Below, one piece after another: positions 49,691 through 61,623 of a stretch of DNA of 64,000 nucleotides. Below the pieces are notes generated by a model, which was not told the origin of the DNA, ran no database searches, and worked only from the letters and a program-made list of their open reading frames with translations. How positions within the stretch are numbered: position 1 is the stretch's first letter; each line of letters opens with the position of its first letter. The position numbers were made by a program, and so were the translations under genes. Where the stretch lies: contig JAJSPD010000016.1 in assembly GCA_021307315.1 (NCBI GenBank), forward strand, positions 682,001 to 746,000, given 5' to 3'. This DNA is from Bisporella sp. PMI_857. Taxonomy: Eukaryota; Ascomycota; Leotiomycetes; Helotiales; Helotiaceae.

Positions 49691-51613
49691 TCATCGCAAA
49701 ACATAAAAGCCTGTGGCAATCGCCGCGTTGTCAGGGGTTTTGTGTGCTTCGAGCCTCACGCCGGCTTTGTGTAACGGTACTAGATTGATCTGTCGCTGTG
49801 CCGCCAGCCGAGTATTAGAGACCGTCTCACTGATCTTTTGTAATCCGCTGGTCTTGCGTTCCTGAAGCTTGTGCCGCATCACCGCTTCGACCGACCAGGC
49901 TGGATGATCTAGCATTCCCTGAGTAATAGAAATATCTCTGAATTCTGATATCAACGCATCATCTATGAAGGACTGATTACCATCTCCAACTTCTTCTTTG
50001 ATCATAGCACACTGAGCAGGATTGTCCGGTCGGATGAAACCCATGACTTGAACCTCCCATTTTTCTTGTTCGAAAGTTAAATCATCAAAGTCCGTCATCA
50101 AACGAAGAGCGACATTCTTCTTAGGTGTGTGGCCCACTTTGACGCGGGTTAGTTGCGTGATATCTGGTATTGTTACGGAGACAATTGCTTGGCACCATGG
50201 TACCTCATCTTTCGACTTCTTGTTATAGACTCGCGCCCAACCAAAGTAATAACCTTCGAGCTTTTGCAAGACACTGTCTGCAACTTCATTCAGACTAAAT
50301 TTTGGCATACCAAATCCTTCGATTATGATACTGACATCCGACTGGCAGCGTCCAACAAGAGAGATTGGATATGGTGCCCTTGGTCCTTCGTCAAGAGTTG
50401 CCTCGATATTTCCAGCACTGACTAGAGCTTGATTCTGAGTTTCGCCTCGCTTTTCGTTTCCATCTTCAACAGCGGAGCTGATCTTTTGTTCTGCGATTCC
50501 ATACATGGTAGACACAGCCTGTTGTGCCCAGACCGATGGCATATATTTTGCGACAGAACCCTGTACAACAGAGGTGACTGGCGCAGCTATAGCTGTGGCG
50601 CGACCGATTGTATTTTGTGCATACATATTGACGGCTACACTTCCAACCATAACGCCCAGCTCTAATGGGAGGGTTGTCAAACTAGCTCCTCTGATTGAAC
50701 TTGGGTTTCGGGAAGCGGATATAACGCGAAACACTGGGCTTTGGCAGAGAACCTTCTTCTTATCTCCTAAGCACAACACAATATGGAAATATCCATCCTC
50801 AGCTTCAGCAGGAATCGCAACCACAGCGGTTTCTCGCACAAGATGCTTCTCGCGCACTTTCGATGGCCCCTTCTTACGGAATTTTTGTATATCTCGTTGC
50901 CATGCTCTCTCATCGCTAGGATTGAGCTGGTAAGCCAAAATAGGTGTCTTGGGTGTGACATTTAGCCAGCTTTCATTTTGACCCAGTAAACCTTTCAGGC
51001 GCATGCCAGTTTTCCCACTCCACCCCTTGCTTTGTAACCATAAAGTGCGGTCTGGAGGAAGTGGTGCATCGGAGAAAATGGTGATCGCAATGGAGGTGCT
51101 GGGTCCTTGGTAGAAAACTAGTCCATGTGAGTGCCGGACGATGGTGAAGTGTTTGGTACTTTCAGAGGGACGGGGGATAAGACCTCCAGCAAAGTGTCTC
51201 GCATCTCTAAAAGTCTTCTGGATGGAAGATACCGGGGATGGAGAAGCCGCCAATATTGAGGGTAGACTGGTACTTGAGCCATTGTTTGATAGGTGTGACA
51301 GCGTGGGAGACAGTGGAGATCCAGCAATACTTGCAGATGGCCCAGCTGTGTTTGGATGCAATTGTGCAGGGTTGGAATAAGCTCGCGTTGGGGTGATATT
51401 CAAGGTGTTCAAACAGAGTCCCGGGCGCTGTACAGTTGATTTTTTAGCAGGCACATCTTCGAAATAGTAATCATCTATGTCAAATGTATCTTCGTACCCT
51501 TGATACTCGTTCAAGGAGTCCGCATTCGACTTTGGAGGCAATGGCTTCCGTTTAAGAGGAGCGTCATAATGGTTTTGCATGGATGCGCTGTATGCTGGTG
51601 GAGGTTGTTCCAT
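49691..51613 (-). CDS. Conserved fungal protein of unknown function (annotated elsewhere as LipA/NB-ARC-like)
   Basis: Single exon of 640 residues; ATG at 51613. The N-terminal ~150 residues are Pro/Ser-rich and disordered (MEQPPPAYSAS). The conserved core starts at about 150 (HFTIVRHSHGLVFYQGP, PLPPDRTLWLQSKGWSGKTGMR, SDERAWQRDIQKFRKK, GYFHIVLCLGDKKKVLC). A Gly/Ala-rich segment near 315-345 could touch membrane. The C-terminal third is an alpha/beta mix (RCQSDVSIIIEGFGMP...). I recall such proteins carrying the automatic name LipA and NB-ARC domain protein, but I see no NB-ARC P-loop here. No function can be assigned. Confidence 0.75.
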   Translation of the reverse strand: MEQPPPAYSASMQNHYDAPLKRKPLPPKSNADSLNEYQGYEDTFDIDDYYFEDVPAKKSTVQRPGLCLNTLNITPTRAYSNPAQLHPNTAGPSASIAGSPLSPTLSHLSNNGSSTSLPSILAASPSPVSSIQKTFRDARHFAGGLIPRPSESTKHFTIVRHSHGLVFYQGPSTSIAITIFSDAPLPPDRTLWLQSKGWSGKTGMRLKGLLGQNESWLNVTPKTPILAYQLNPSDERAWQRDIQKFRKKGPSKVREKHLVRETAVVAIPAEAEDGYFHIVLCLGDKKKVLCQSPVFRVISASRNPSSIRGASLTTLPLELGVMVGSVAVNMYAQNTIGRATAIAAPVTSVVQGSVAKYMPSVWAQQAVSTMYGIAEQKISSAVEDGNEKRGETQNQALVSAGNIEATLDEGPRAPYPISLVGRCQSDVSIIIEGFGMPKFSLNEVADSVLQKLEGYYFGWARVYNKKSKDEVPWCQAIVSVTIPDITQLTRVKVGHTPKKNVALRLMTDFDDLTFEQEKWEVQVMGFIRPDNPAQCAMIKEEVGDGNQSFIDDALISEFRDISITQGMLDHPAWSVEAVMRHKLQERKTSGLQKISETVSNTRLAAQRQINLVPLHKAGVRLEAHKTPDNAAIATGFYVLR

Positions 51614-52119
51614 TGTGATGAATTAATGTTAGCATGTCGAAAAAGCCGAGCAGCTTTCGTTCCTGCGCTTATGAATACAGCCATAGTTATCGAGTCGGCT
51701 CAGTAGAAGTTATGATTGTCTTGGAAAATTGACTTGCCAAAACAAGTTCCGTCAAAGCTCAAATCAATGAATCTTGGCGGGATTATGTAAGTTTACTCCA
51801 CCTTGCTTGTACCACTTTCTAGATTCTGATATTATGATTATTAGCAAGTGAAGAGAGTCTTATTCGATATCACAAACATGGCAAAAGGCGTTACAGCGAT
51901 GTCTTTGATAGTCAATCACAGTGTTATATTGTTCTTGTGTATTACAGTACAAACGGTGTGCATGGACAGAGAGAGCCGTGTCAGTCACCCTTTAGGCTGT
52001 ACTTAGTAACTGATATGTGATTTCTTAGAATTTGAATAAAATTCTCTCAGATGGAAAACGGAATCCGGCAGTGGCCTCTGCACTAATGATAATTTATCTC
52101 CTATACCCTGGGTATACGT
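51614..52119. other. Intergenic interval
   Basis: Promoter of the 640-residue gene and 3' flank of the NmrA gene. Nothing else seen. Confidence 0.5.
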
Positions 52120-53224
52120 TCAAGAACTCAGGGCCGTGGACCAGTCTTCGCTATTGATGTATTCCTCCATGGAAGTCACAGGAATTTTGATGTCGAGCTA
52201 TAAACATTAACTAAAGAGCTACGCAAACTGGAGTCACAGGACTCACCTGACTGGGCATCGACACTTCTGGGTCTCCGCCAGTAAATCCAAACTCTGAAAT
52301 ATAATTAAAGGTATCCCATAGTTCCTTCTTATACGCTTCGGGAACGCCTTTAAAGAACTCTTCACCAGCTACCTGCATAAATCCTGCCTTCACCCCATGA
52401 ATTTTACCCCACAGCGTCATCCATTCTGCAAATGTCGTAATTTCTGACACGCCTAGGAGGTGGTTTCTTGGTGGCAGATCAACAAGGGCTTTAACGAAAA
52501 CTCCCATATCCCGATGTGGCACGATAAATGGAAACTTAGCCGTAGGAGGTACGGGTCTGAAAGTTAAAAAGCCTCCATCGGCCTGCTTCTGTGGAGCCAT
52601 GGATGGGAAAGCCTTCCAATTTGTGATGTAGTGTCCAACTTGTAGCTTGCTCATCCGTGCTGCCAGTTGTGGGAATTGGCTTTCAATACGCCGTGCCATT
52701 TCAGGTTTGGAATCAAAATGAAATACCGTCGTATACTTCCCGCCACTCCATCTCGTAGCGTCGCTCAAATATGAGAGGATGAAACGCTTCAACGTTTTCA
52801 AAACCTCCGGCGAGGCGGCGGCTTCTGCAATATTGAGACCCTGGGCAACTTCTAGATCAAATGCACGTTGATTGATTTCGTTAGGGGTCCGTGTGTCATT
52901 GGGCTTCAACTCATTCCGCAAAAGCGAAAAATAGTCTGTATTAGAGAAGATTACGGTAGCACCCACAAACGCCGTGAGAAGCGACTGCCTATCATTGAAG
53001 TTCCCCACAACGATCTCAACGCCGTTTGCCTCCAAGGTTTGTGCAGCTTTCCCCGACGGGCTTCGTGTAATCCCTCGTACTCGCCATTCTGGAAAGCCTA
53101 AGAAGGTATGGGCAATAGATGACCCCTGCATTCATTCAGCATATATTCCAACATTGAAGTAACAGGAAAAGTAGGTTGTATACCTGAACACCAGTGACGC
53201 CAGTTATCACAATAGTCTTCGACA
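52120..53224 (-). CDS. NmrA-like NAD(P)-binding protein
   Basis: Exons are complement(52120..52197, 52247..53125, 53183..53224); introns of 49 and 57 nt; 332 residues. The first exon supplies MSKTIVITGVTGVQ and the second GSSIAHTFL, which together make the G-x-x-G-x-x-G dinucleotide motif; without that 14-codon exon the Rossmann start is lost. Further marks are RVRGITRSPSGKAAQTL (NADP-preferring Arg), NGVEIVVGNFND and ATVIFSNTDYF. There is no Y-x3-K catalytic pair, as in NmrA redox-sensor proteins, which bind NAD(P) and regulate other proteins (NmrA represses AreA). The last exon adds LDIKIPVTSMEEYI. Whether it is a sensor or an isoflavone-reductase-like enzyme cannot be decided here. Confidence 0.9.
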
Positions 53225-53789
53225 TGAAGTGCTTTTAGCTTTCTGCCTAATGCCAAATAAGTATCAAATCATCCCTATATTCTTCAGATCTTACCTTAGA
53301 TGTGTCGAGAAGGGTGCGAAGGCAGAAGAGCGAGAACGAGAGAAACAAGTCGGGGAAGGATTAATAATACCAATGGATGGCTGCATTTATGAAATCATCC
53401 ACCTTGGCCATCTTGCACTCTCTTCGTATAACTTGATTGGCCACTTTCATTCTCCCTCAACAAATGAAGTGCCGTTGCATATACAACGCTGCTGTAAAGC
53501 CTTAGTTACTAGTACACAAATAAAGCGGGTCCGGACATTCTAGTTGTCCGAACATTTATCTTGATACAAGCTACCCAGTCTATAGATTGTCGGTCAATTA
53601 ACGTGATCTGTTAATGTAGGGACCATAAGACGCATCATCCCAAACAGAGAATTGATTGTGCTTGAATATAAACTTGGTGCTCCTTTCGAATATAATTCAT
53701 GATCATTTAATCATAGTTTTGGCAAGACGACGGAGGTTTTCCAATGTTGTAACATCGAGCCATAAATAAAGCTTAACAGAGGGTATCTG
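53225..53789. other. Intergenic interval
   Basis: NmrA promoter and 3' flank of the transcription factor gene. AT-rich; nothing else seen. Confidence 0.5.
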
Positions 53790-55434
53790 TTATGAAGGGT
53801 TGAATGTCGGCCCTGACTTAACTTTGTAGCGTAAAGAAAGATCTTTGACTTGTTTCCAGGTTCCATTTGCCAGCATATCTGACTTTGGTTTCATCCACAA
53901 AAAGGTCTTCAAAGTTGATTTGAACTCTCTCAAACGCTTTATACCAAGCCTAAAAGTAACACTGGATATTATATGTACCCACTCCTCAGTCACGGATGCA
54001 TCAACAACCAGAGTACCAGTGAAGGCAACCCAAAGTATAAGCTTTAGGTGTTCTGCTTGCAGGCAGCTACGTGACAATGATTTAGAAAGGTTTCCAATCA
54101 GCTCTTGAGAGGTTAGAGGTCCTCCGTATGTAGCTGCTGTGTAGCCTTTGACGACTCGCATCCAGAAAAGCTCCGCTGCTAGGCATACGCACTCCTGCAA
54201 TTCCGGCATATCGCATTTTTCAGAAAAAGTCTTCCGCTTGGCACACACAGTCATCAATGTTGTTTCAATCTCAGTAGCTGATTCCCATGGAAATGAACCA
54301 TTCTCCGGTGTGCCATTGTCGTGATCGAAATGAACTAAAATAGAGGCGATATTGTTAAGGAGATTTAGGACCTCTCCGCTGAGGTTAGAGAAAACTGGCT
54401 GGGAAAGGAATCCAATTGGAAGAGCCTCAATTGAAGTGCGCAGATTGAGATGGACAGTTTGTGGGAAGTACGGTTCCGAAGCAAAATATGATGCTGCCGC
54501 TTGATCAACCCTATAACAATACTTGTGTCAGCCGATACCCCAGATATATTGTCCTTGTTAACACGCACCTCAAAATAAGCTCAGACAGAAAGCCCTGCAT
54601 GCCAAGGGCGTGAAGTCCCCCACTCAATCTGACGATATTGCGTATAGCGTTAGCATGGAGATTGAATTGCTCCTTGTTTCCAGCAAGCCACTAAGAACTA
54701 TCAGATTAGCTGACCTATGGACCCATAAATATTTACCTCATCCGTTTCCAGCTTCACGAGTCCAGCAATTGTACAATCGCTGACAACCGTCCTGTCATCA
54801 TCCAAAGCCTTGCTTATTGATTGCAGTAGCCGACCTCTATAAAGTGCGCAATGGTATCGAGTTTGAGCGCGGGATGCTGGATCTTGCTCGGACTGGTCAA
54901 AGCACTGAGCACCAGTTAAAAGCATGGAATACAATGTGATGGAATCTTTCATTGCGGCCGGAAGATATACTGATGTAAGTGGCATCCTTTTCTGGGGGGT
55001 ATCAATGAGCATATCCATGCCATATGCGAATGCGATGTCTAATAAGGAACTTATCAGCAAGCACCACGTTCTAAAACGAGATGATACTAATACTTACAAC
55101 GATCCAGGTAAAGACGATCAAGATGGGAAAGGGTAATTGGTAGAACTGAAAATGCATCTGCCAGACTGGCGTCAAGATGCATGTTCAGGGGTGGTGAGCC
55201 ACGTGCTGTCCGTGAAACCAGTGCTCGTTCACGGCAATGGCGCTTCTCTGCGTTTTCCTCTTTGGGAGCTATCGTTCTACCGGGCAATCCTAATTCGCCT
55301 AATGCCTTTTCTCTAGCAGAACGTCTCTGCGCATGATATTTCTTCAGAACAGTTGTACGGATATATCGCCGATTTGAGGCTCGTTGAGTTTCAGCCGGAT
55401 TCGTAAACGTTATGAAATTAAGCTCCATGGCCAT
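53790..55434 (-). CDS. Fungal transcription-factor-like protein (Fungal_trans_2 type, no zinc cluster)
   Basis: Exons are complement(53790..54510, 54569..54690, 54737..55038, 55098..55434); introns of 58, 46 and 59 nt; 493 residues. The N-terminus MELNFITFTNPAETQRASNRRYIRTTVLKKYHAQRR is the hallmark of a large Pezizomycotina family that has the FxxxxxP start and a basic RR-x-VR/IR block instead of Zn2Cys6. The helical regulatory domain follows (AAMKDSITLYSMLL, LLQSISKALDDD, NLHANAIRNIVRLSGGL, PVFSNLSGEVLNLLNNIAS). Such proteins are presumed nuclear regulators; DNA binding is not shown for most. It neighbours an MFS transporter read away from it, a common pairing in accessory loci. Confidence 0.85.
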
Positions 55435-56449
55435 AGAGAATAGTTAAAGTATGAAGACCGGTTCTGAGCCCTATGATAGATAAATATTTGATGTCCTGCC
55501 AACGAGTCCACTGCTTATCGTTCTCCTCTGAGAATGGTAGTTACATCACTTACGGTAAACGCGAGCAAATAGCACGATGTAGGAGACTGATTAAGATTGA
55601 TACAAAGAAATTGTTGGGGATATGGGGCTTGAAACGGAAAACGCTTCTGTATTTTAAGCTTAAACGAACGGGCGAACTTAGAACAATTTTATGAACATCT
55701 CCGGGCCCCGATCGAGGCGTTGACCTGAGGCTGAAGCTTGACTTCAATAGGAATTTGCTATCCTTGTAACTATTCCAGTCTTCTTGGCATGGCGATGAGG
55801 GGTGAATAAGCAAGAAGTACAAATACAAGATGCAACGACACCCTGGAGAAAAAGTCTCCCAGCATGGAGGATCATCATAAAAACCAAAGCAAAGGGACCT
55901 TTTTTTCTCGTTTCCTCTCTTCCTGCTCTCGCCGTTCGCCTTGGAGCAAAGGAGATGCGGATGGCTGACTAACCGTGTTTGGGCCCACTGAGGACGCTAC
56001 AAAAAGTCCTCGCATTGGCATCTGGGGGCTAGATAGGTATGATACGGGATTCACGATGACTCCACCACGTCCTAAATAAAGCCAGGTCACCATGGGACAC
56101 CCCAACTTTCTTCGGTCTCGACGACCAACGGAAGGGGATAGGCATTAAGTCGCCTCGTCGTCCCACTCTGCAATAAGTTCCTCGCTATCAACGATGAGAC
56201 GAAGCGGTGGCATCTTGGCAATACTCCATTCAAATGCGGTGGTGTGAAGAATGATCCTCTGGTATAAAGCTCCGGGAATCTTCTCCTAGAGGCTGAGCTT
56301 GAATATGGGCAATTGGAAGTTTGAACGACGTTCGTTTTGACCGCGAAAGCCGAGCCTCACAGTTGGATCCACTTGCACCCCTGAACGACGCGGGAAATCC
56401 GCCTGAGCATCGGACTTCCTGGGAAAACTGAACGGAAAACCTATCGAGC
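55435..56449. promoter_or_regulatory. Divergent promoter of the regulator and MFS genes
   Basis: 1015-bp head-to-head interval. ORFs inside (55473-55694 plus, 55875-56105 minus) look random. No motif I can name confidently. Confidence 0.4.
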
Positions 56450-58363
56450 ATGGGTTTGTGGATTTTGCGATGTGGAGATAATGAAAATGTGCCAGGTGCG
56501 TAGTATGATGGTTTTGATGGATGGTGATGCTGTGTATTAATTTGTGTTGCTGCGTCTCAAACATGAAAAAGATTCACCTACAACTGACACGTGAGTCTGT
56601 TTAACCAGGCACCTCCAAACTGATAGAGAAACGACCATCTTCTTCCGCCTCCTTGGATGGTCATCCTGCACAAAAAGGCTTGTTGATCCTCGATCCAGCG
56701 CCAACAGAAGACCCAGATGATCCTTTAAACTGGCCATTGTGGCAACGTGATGCGGCTCTGGTGATTCTCTGCTTTGCCACTTTCCTTACAACCAGCAGCG
56801 GCTCCATTCTTGGCACCGCCTTTGTGGCTCTCTCGGAAGAGCTCCAACGAGGATATGCCGACATCGCTAATCTGACAGCATACTGGCAGCTTGCTGTCGG
56901 CCTAGCAGGTGTTGTGGTTGTCCCTTTTGCAAGCATCTGGGGAAAGAGACATCAATATTTGCTTGGATTAGTTCTTGTCTTGGTAGGTTGTATTTGGACT
57001 TCACAGAGCACATCTTTTGTCAGCTTCCTCTGGAGCCGCATTACTCAGGGCATCGGAACAGCATGCTTTGAGGCTCTTCTTGGAGTCTCTGTGGGAGATC
57101 TCTACCATGTACATGTGAGTTTCCCACACTTCCAAACGATTCGTCGTAATTTACATATTACCTTCTAGCAGCGAGGAGTACGATTGGCGTGGGTGACGAT
57201 CATGGGCTTCGCTGCGGGATTTATGTCACCAGTTCTGTCAGGCTTGGTGCTGGATCACCTCGGATGGCGGTGGATCTTTAGTATCATAGCTATCTTCACT
57301 GGAGTGATCCTGATTGCCGTGTTTTTGTTCGTGCCTGAAACAGCATATGCTCGAAAAGCCCAATTACAGAATGGCGATAGAGCCGAAGATCCACAAAGAA
57401 CCATCCCAATGGCTTATAATGGACCTTCTGAGTATGCCAGCCCTGCCAGGATGGGCTTTCTAATGCGTCTTCTACCCATCCAAAACAAAATCTCGGACCA
57501 AAACTTTGCCCTGCTCCTGTTGCGGCCACTCATCTTTACATTCCATCCTGCCGTGCTTTGGGTATGTTCGTCATAAGTTGAGCAACTAACGGGTTGCTAA
57601 ATTTTCCTTAGTTCACGCTTTTCAGCGGTACTTCCATTTCCTGGGTGATCTTCACTGTCGTCATAATGGGCATCAAATTTCCAGAGCCTCCTCTAAGCTT
57701 CACACCCACACAAATTGGGCTCATGAACTTTGCTGCATGGGTTGGGAGCCTGATAGGCTTCCTGATCTGCGCCTTAAGTTCCGATAGTTCAGCAAAGTGG
57801 CTCGCGAGACGGAATAATAGTGTTTATGAGCCGGAATTCCGCCTTGTTCTTGCGGTTCCATGCTGTATTATTGGCTTTGTAGGATTGTATGGCTTTGGTG
57901 TTGCGGTTGCAGACCTGGACAAGTATGGCTGGTTTTGGCCTGCATTTTTCTATGCTTTGCAGATCGTGAGCATGGTTATGGCCACAATGATTGGCAGCGC
58001 GTACATCGTTGACGGCTATGGTATGCTCCTCAGTCCATATATTTTCTCTCCATTATCCAGGTTTTAAGTTAACGAATGTGTGCAGGCCAGATCGCTGTGG
58101 AGGCGTTCATCATGTTCATGGTCTTGAAGAACCTATTCGGCTTCGGTCTTGCGTCAGCATCTGTCGATTGGATCGAAGCAACGGGAACCCTCCGCATCTT
58201 TACCATCATAGCATTTGTCCAGCTTGGTATCGGTCTTACGTCATTGCCTCTCTGTAAGTGCAGGATCTTACTCATTCCATTAATATAATCTAAGTATATT
58301 CCAGATATCTTTGGAAAACGAATTCGCTCAATATTTTCCAAGATTAGCATATTCAGTCCATGA
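56450..58363 (+). CDS. MFS transporter (DHA1-like, 12 TM)
   Basis: Exons are 56450..56495, 56609..57114, 57169..57561, 57612..58020, 58086..58253 and 58305..58363; introns of 113, 54, 50, 65 and 51 nt; 526 residues. The short first exon was found by frame: it gives MGLWILRCGDNENVPG and splices to TSKLIEK, matching the usual ENVPGT start of fungal MFS proteins. Then come DPDDPLNWP, twelve hydrophobic segments, and a central loop (about residues 235-290). The motif GKRHQYLLG (loop 2-3) and WRWIFSI are seen. A proton antiporter exporting small organic molecules or drugs, or a polyamine-type importer, is likely; the substrate is unknown. It is divergent from a regulator-like gene. Confidence 0.9.
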
Positions 58364-59121
58364 TACTCAAAACCACTTTTGGCATAGCGTCGAAAATACG
58401 TCAAAGAGACAAAAAAAATGAAAGAAATTCAAGAGTTGGCAAGGCGATAAAATTATCTACCTATAATGATGAAGGTAGCAGCATAAATTTAGAAGATAGA
58501 GACTTCCAAATCTCGGGATAAACCAGTCTCCAGACGCGAAGCTATTCCTTGCGAAAATACTGCTTTTATACCCACCACACAATTTTCTATAAATATATTT
58601 TCTGTATATGCGTTGTATCTCGTTACCTTCCGCTTCCGCTCATTCCACTGCCCTTAGGTCTTGTCAGTGGAGCTGGACATATGTAGGTTGGTCATCGGCC
58701 AATGTTAGCTCGAGACTTTTGACTCACGTATGCTGCGCCGGAAATACTTCCATGATTTCTCAAACTCTTGCCAATATGTCGAGTTCAGTTCTGTTCCCAT
58801 ATCTGTTGAACAGGTTCTATTTATTTGCCACTGGGATTTCCGAACTTTCCAGATGTAGTCTGCCTTGAGAAACACTGCGTGCTTAAATTAACTGCTTCGT
58901 CTCTCTAGAATGGTGATGCACATGCCCTATATGCTACTCTCTTTCATGGCCAACATCCCTTGCTTGCTTCATAGTATATGTCAAGGTTCGCCGTCCCTGT
59001 CTTGAAGTTAGTCTTGGCATATTCTTTCAAAGTGTACATGCACAGCATACCATATCAGAGAACTCTTCAACTTCCGCATCGTTGTTCATCATCTCCATAG
59101 GAGACTGCACACTAGCAAGAT
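58364..59121. other. Convergent 3' interval
   Basis: 3' flank of the MFS gene and the small hypothetical gene. The ORF at 58608-58868 has no recognisable product. Confidence 0.5.
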
Positions 59122-59568
59122 TCATTGCTTCAACTGTGGCTCGCCAATACCGACTGTCATCGTTCCTTTCTTCTTCCTAATCTCTATCTCCTTCTCAAGT
59201 GCAACCTCCCGTAAGTAAGTCATCTGAATAGCGTTCTCCCAAAGACTCTCCCGTGCCTCTCTCGCCGTCTCCCGAAGTTGTCCTTTTACCTCCTGCTTGA
59301 CTCGAAAGCTCCACATCAACTCACAGGAAGCAATATACATCTTCTTACTCTTGAGTTTTTCCATCTCACTCTTGTTGCTCCTATGGCTGGAGTGAGAGGA
59401 AGCAGGGACGAGAACGCGCACAACACGGGTGATGATTCTGGGCACGTTATAGCCTCGCGATGTATTGGCCTTCTCGAATTGATGCTTGAGCTTTTGGTGT
59501 GCGGCGATGCGTGCGTGGTAGTGAGTGAGGGGTTCCCAGGGCTGGGATTCATACTCGAGAGTTGGCAT
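59122..59568 (-). CDS. Small charged hypothetical protein (148 aa)
   Basis: Single exon of 148 residues; ATG at 59568. No signal peptide or membrane segment. The C-terminal two thirds are Lys/Glu/Arg-rich and probably helical (KQEVKGQLRETAREARESLW, REVALEKEIEIRKKK), compatible with a coiled coil. I do not recognise a family. The composition is protein-like and the ATG is followed by an uninterrupted frame, so it may be real; it could also be a species-specific gene. Confidence 0.55.
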   Translation of the reverse strand: MPTLEYESQPWEPLTHYHARIAAHQKLKHQFEKANTSRGYNVPRIITRVVRVLVPASSHSSHRSNKSEMEKLKSKKMYIASCELMWSFRVKQEVKGQLRETAREARESLWENAIQMTYLREVALEKEIEIRKKKGTMTVGIGEPQLKQ

Positions 59569-61623
59569 TATGAGATCGCCAGATGATTGTGGTATCAGTA
59601 ATACGATTGATGTCGAGCATACGCTTAATACAGTCTGTAAACTGCTGATCAGGGTTTTTATTGTTTATGGACGTGGGTAACTTGTTCTATGGCCATGGGT
59701 TGTTGCTTGGTGTTGTTATGTTATAAAGAGAAAAGAGTTCCGAAGGGGAAGAGAAAGCTATTTAATAGCAGAAAGGCCGCCCTCTAAGCTGAATAGTAGT
59801 GGGGTTGGTTCATGACTGTAGTTTTCATGGTCCAAGGTTAGACACACTAATTTCGAGGGTCACACACTAGATAATGATCTGTCCAAAGTGAGGCGGCAGG
59901 CGCAAGTCTGAGAACCACAAACAAATACATAAGTGAATAGTGCTGAAGAAAGTGAGCGAATAAAGGCAGGGTGTATGTCCTACAATACGCTCCATAGCTT
60001 GTGCATTGTTGCTCATATTCAGCAATAGCAACAGCAAATGGGAACTATATTCAATAATAAGGATTGAAAAATAGCCTTGCTACTAAGCAGCTACTCGAGG
60101 GGAGAAACTTTGTTAGGGTTCGCCCCGTGACACTTCAATCGCATCTATATAGTAGACAAGAGTATGCATACCGAAATTGATTCAAATATTGTGCAAGAAT
60201 GGTATTTAACATAAAATTGGCAGCGTTTAATGTGTTATGATAGTACTGTATGATGCCTATCTTCCGCTGTCTCCTCCCCACACCTAATGTATTGCCTATA
60301 TTACAGTTGTCATCTTTGTTCTGTGATGGCAAAAGACGCGCGTAGCATCGTTTGAGAATATCGATAGAGCTCATAGCATTTTTTGCTTGTCCCTTACCAA
60401 AGCGTGATACCAGTTCTATCAAGCATTAATCTAACAGGTTTTCGAAACAGGTGCCATTTTTACTATAAATGAAGTATAGCTTGACGTAAAATTCTATGTT
60501 TACCATTACGAACACAATGTCTGAGATGATCGACGCTACAATAAACCCGGGTTTTTGCGCAATAGCTTGATAAATGCAAGCAGATAATCTCCAAGGTGGA
60601 GTATATAAGATCTTTGACCTGGATTTCACCCGGACAAAGGTGGTAGTAGTAAGTGTATCCTAATTGCTCCAGCCACTCTGTACCATTAACTCGATATGCG
60701 TTCCGACAATCCTACATGTAAGGGTAGGCATATCACGAAGCAGAATGAAGTGTCGCAGGTTGAGAATGTGATGGGAGCTTGAAAGAGGATTGTTTGCACA
60801 ACCGGATATATGCCTTATTGATCCATTCAGAACAGAGCCCAAGCGCTGGAAAATTCAGAAGATAAGACCTCAGATAGATTATGAGTCTTTGTACTTGTAC
60901 TTCGTTTATTTACCGAGAACCTTGCTATTCCATGACTGTTCAATTTTGAATACTAGCAGTCACATGAATGTTATTCACTATCAAATATCTAAGAGGTAAT
61001 CCCCAGAGGTCATATGGCAGATTGAAAGTCCATGCTAAACATTGGATGACTGATTGATTATGGCTTTATAGCTGCCCATGATGCCAGCACTATCATTGTG
61101 AAGATTAGCCAATACAAAGGGGAGATGCAAAGCTTAGTTCAAACTCTTATATGTGCTGAATGACCTTATCAACCAGGCCATTATACTTACCTACCATAAC
61201 GTTACCAAATATCCTTCAATGTGAGAAATTATATGTTGATTTAACCTCAGATTACTCGCTGTTAACTATCAGCCTGGTAGGCGATACGAACATAAGCTAG
61301 GCAACAAGCTTCTGATGTTTTCCTACGTATTATAGCTCAAGGTAACTTCCGAGAGGACAGCTACCACCACATAACTGGGGGTGCTTAGGCAGGATATATT
61401 TAAGTAGAGAAAGCGAGGTCCTGTTCTTTTACAGCATACATTGGGACTTGCCAAAACAAAGGTTTGTAGCCTCAAGGCTACCCCCCGAGAGCTTGTCATT
61501 AAGCGAGTCTTAAAAGCCACTAATAAAAGGACCCAATTATTTCACCCATCCATAAATCGGATGCTGACGTTTGATTCCCCAACTACCTGCATTGAATAGC
61601 GACGCCATTTACTAAAGTTAAAG
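59569..61623. other. Long gene-free interval with a possible coding relic
   Basis: 2 kb, AT-rich. On the minus strand 60135-60629 holds two ORFs in the same frame separated by a single TAA (60426-60428), 162 codons in all, with a hydrophobic stretch (PGFIVASIISDIVFVMVNIEF). This could be a dead gene, but no family is recognised. The rest shows nothing supportable. Confidence 0.4.

Noticed and set aside
60135..60629. Two same-frame minus-strand ORFs separated by one TAA
   Set aside because: Suggestive of a relic, but no family, start or splice evidence; noted only within the gene-free entry.
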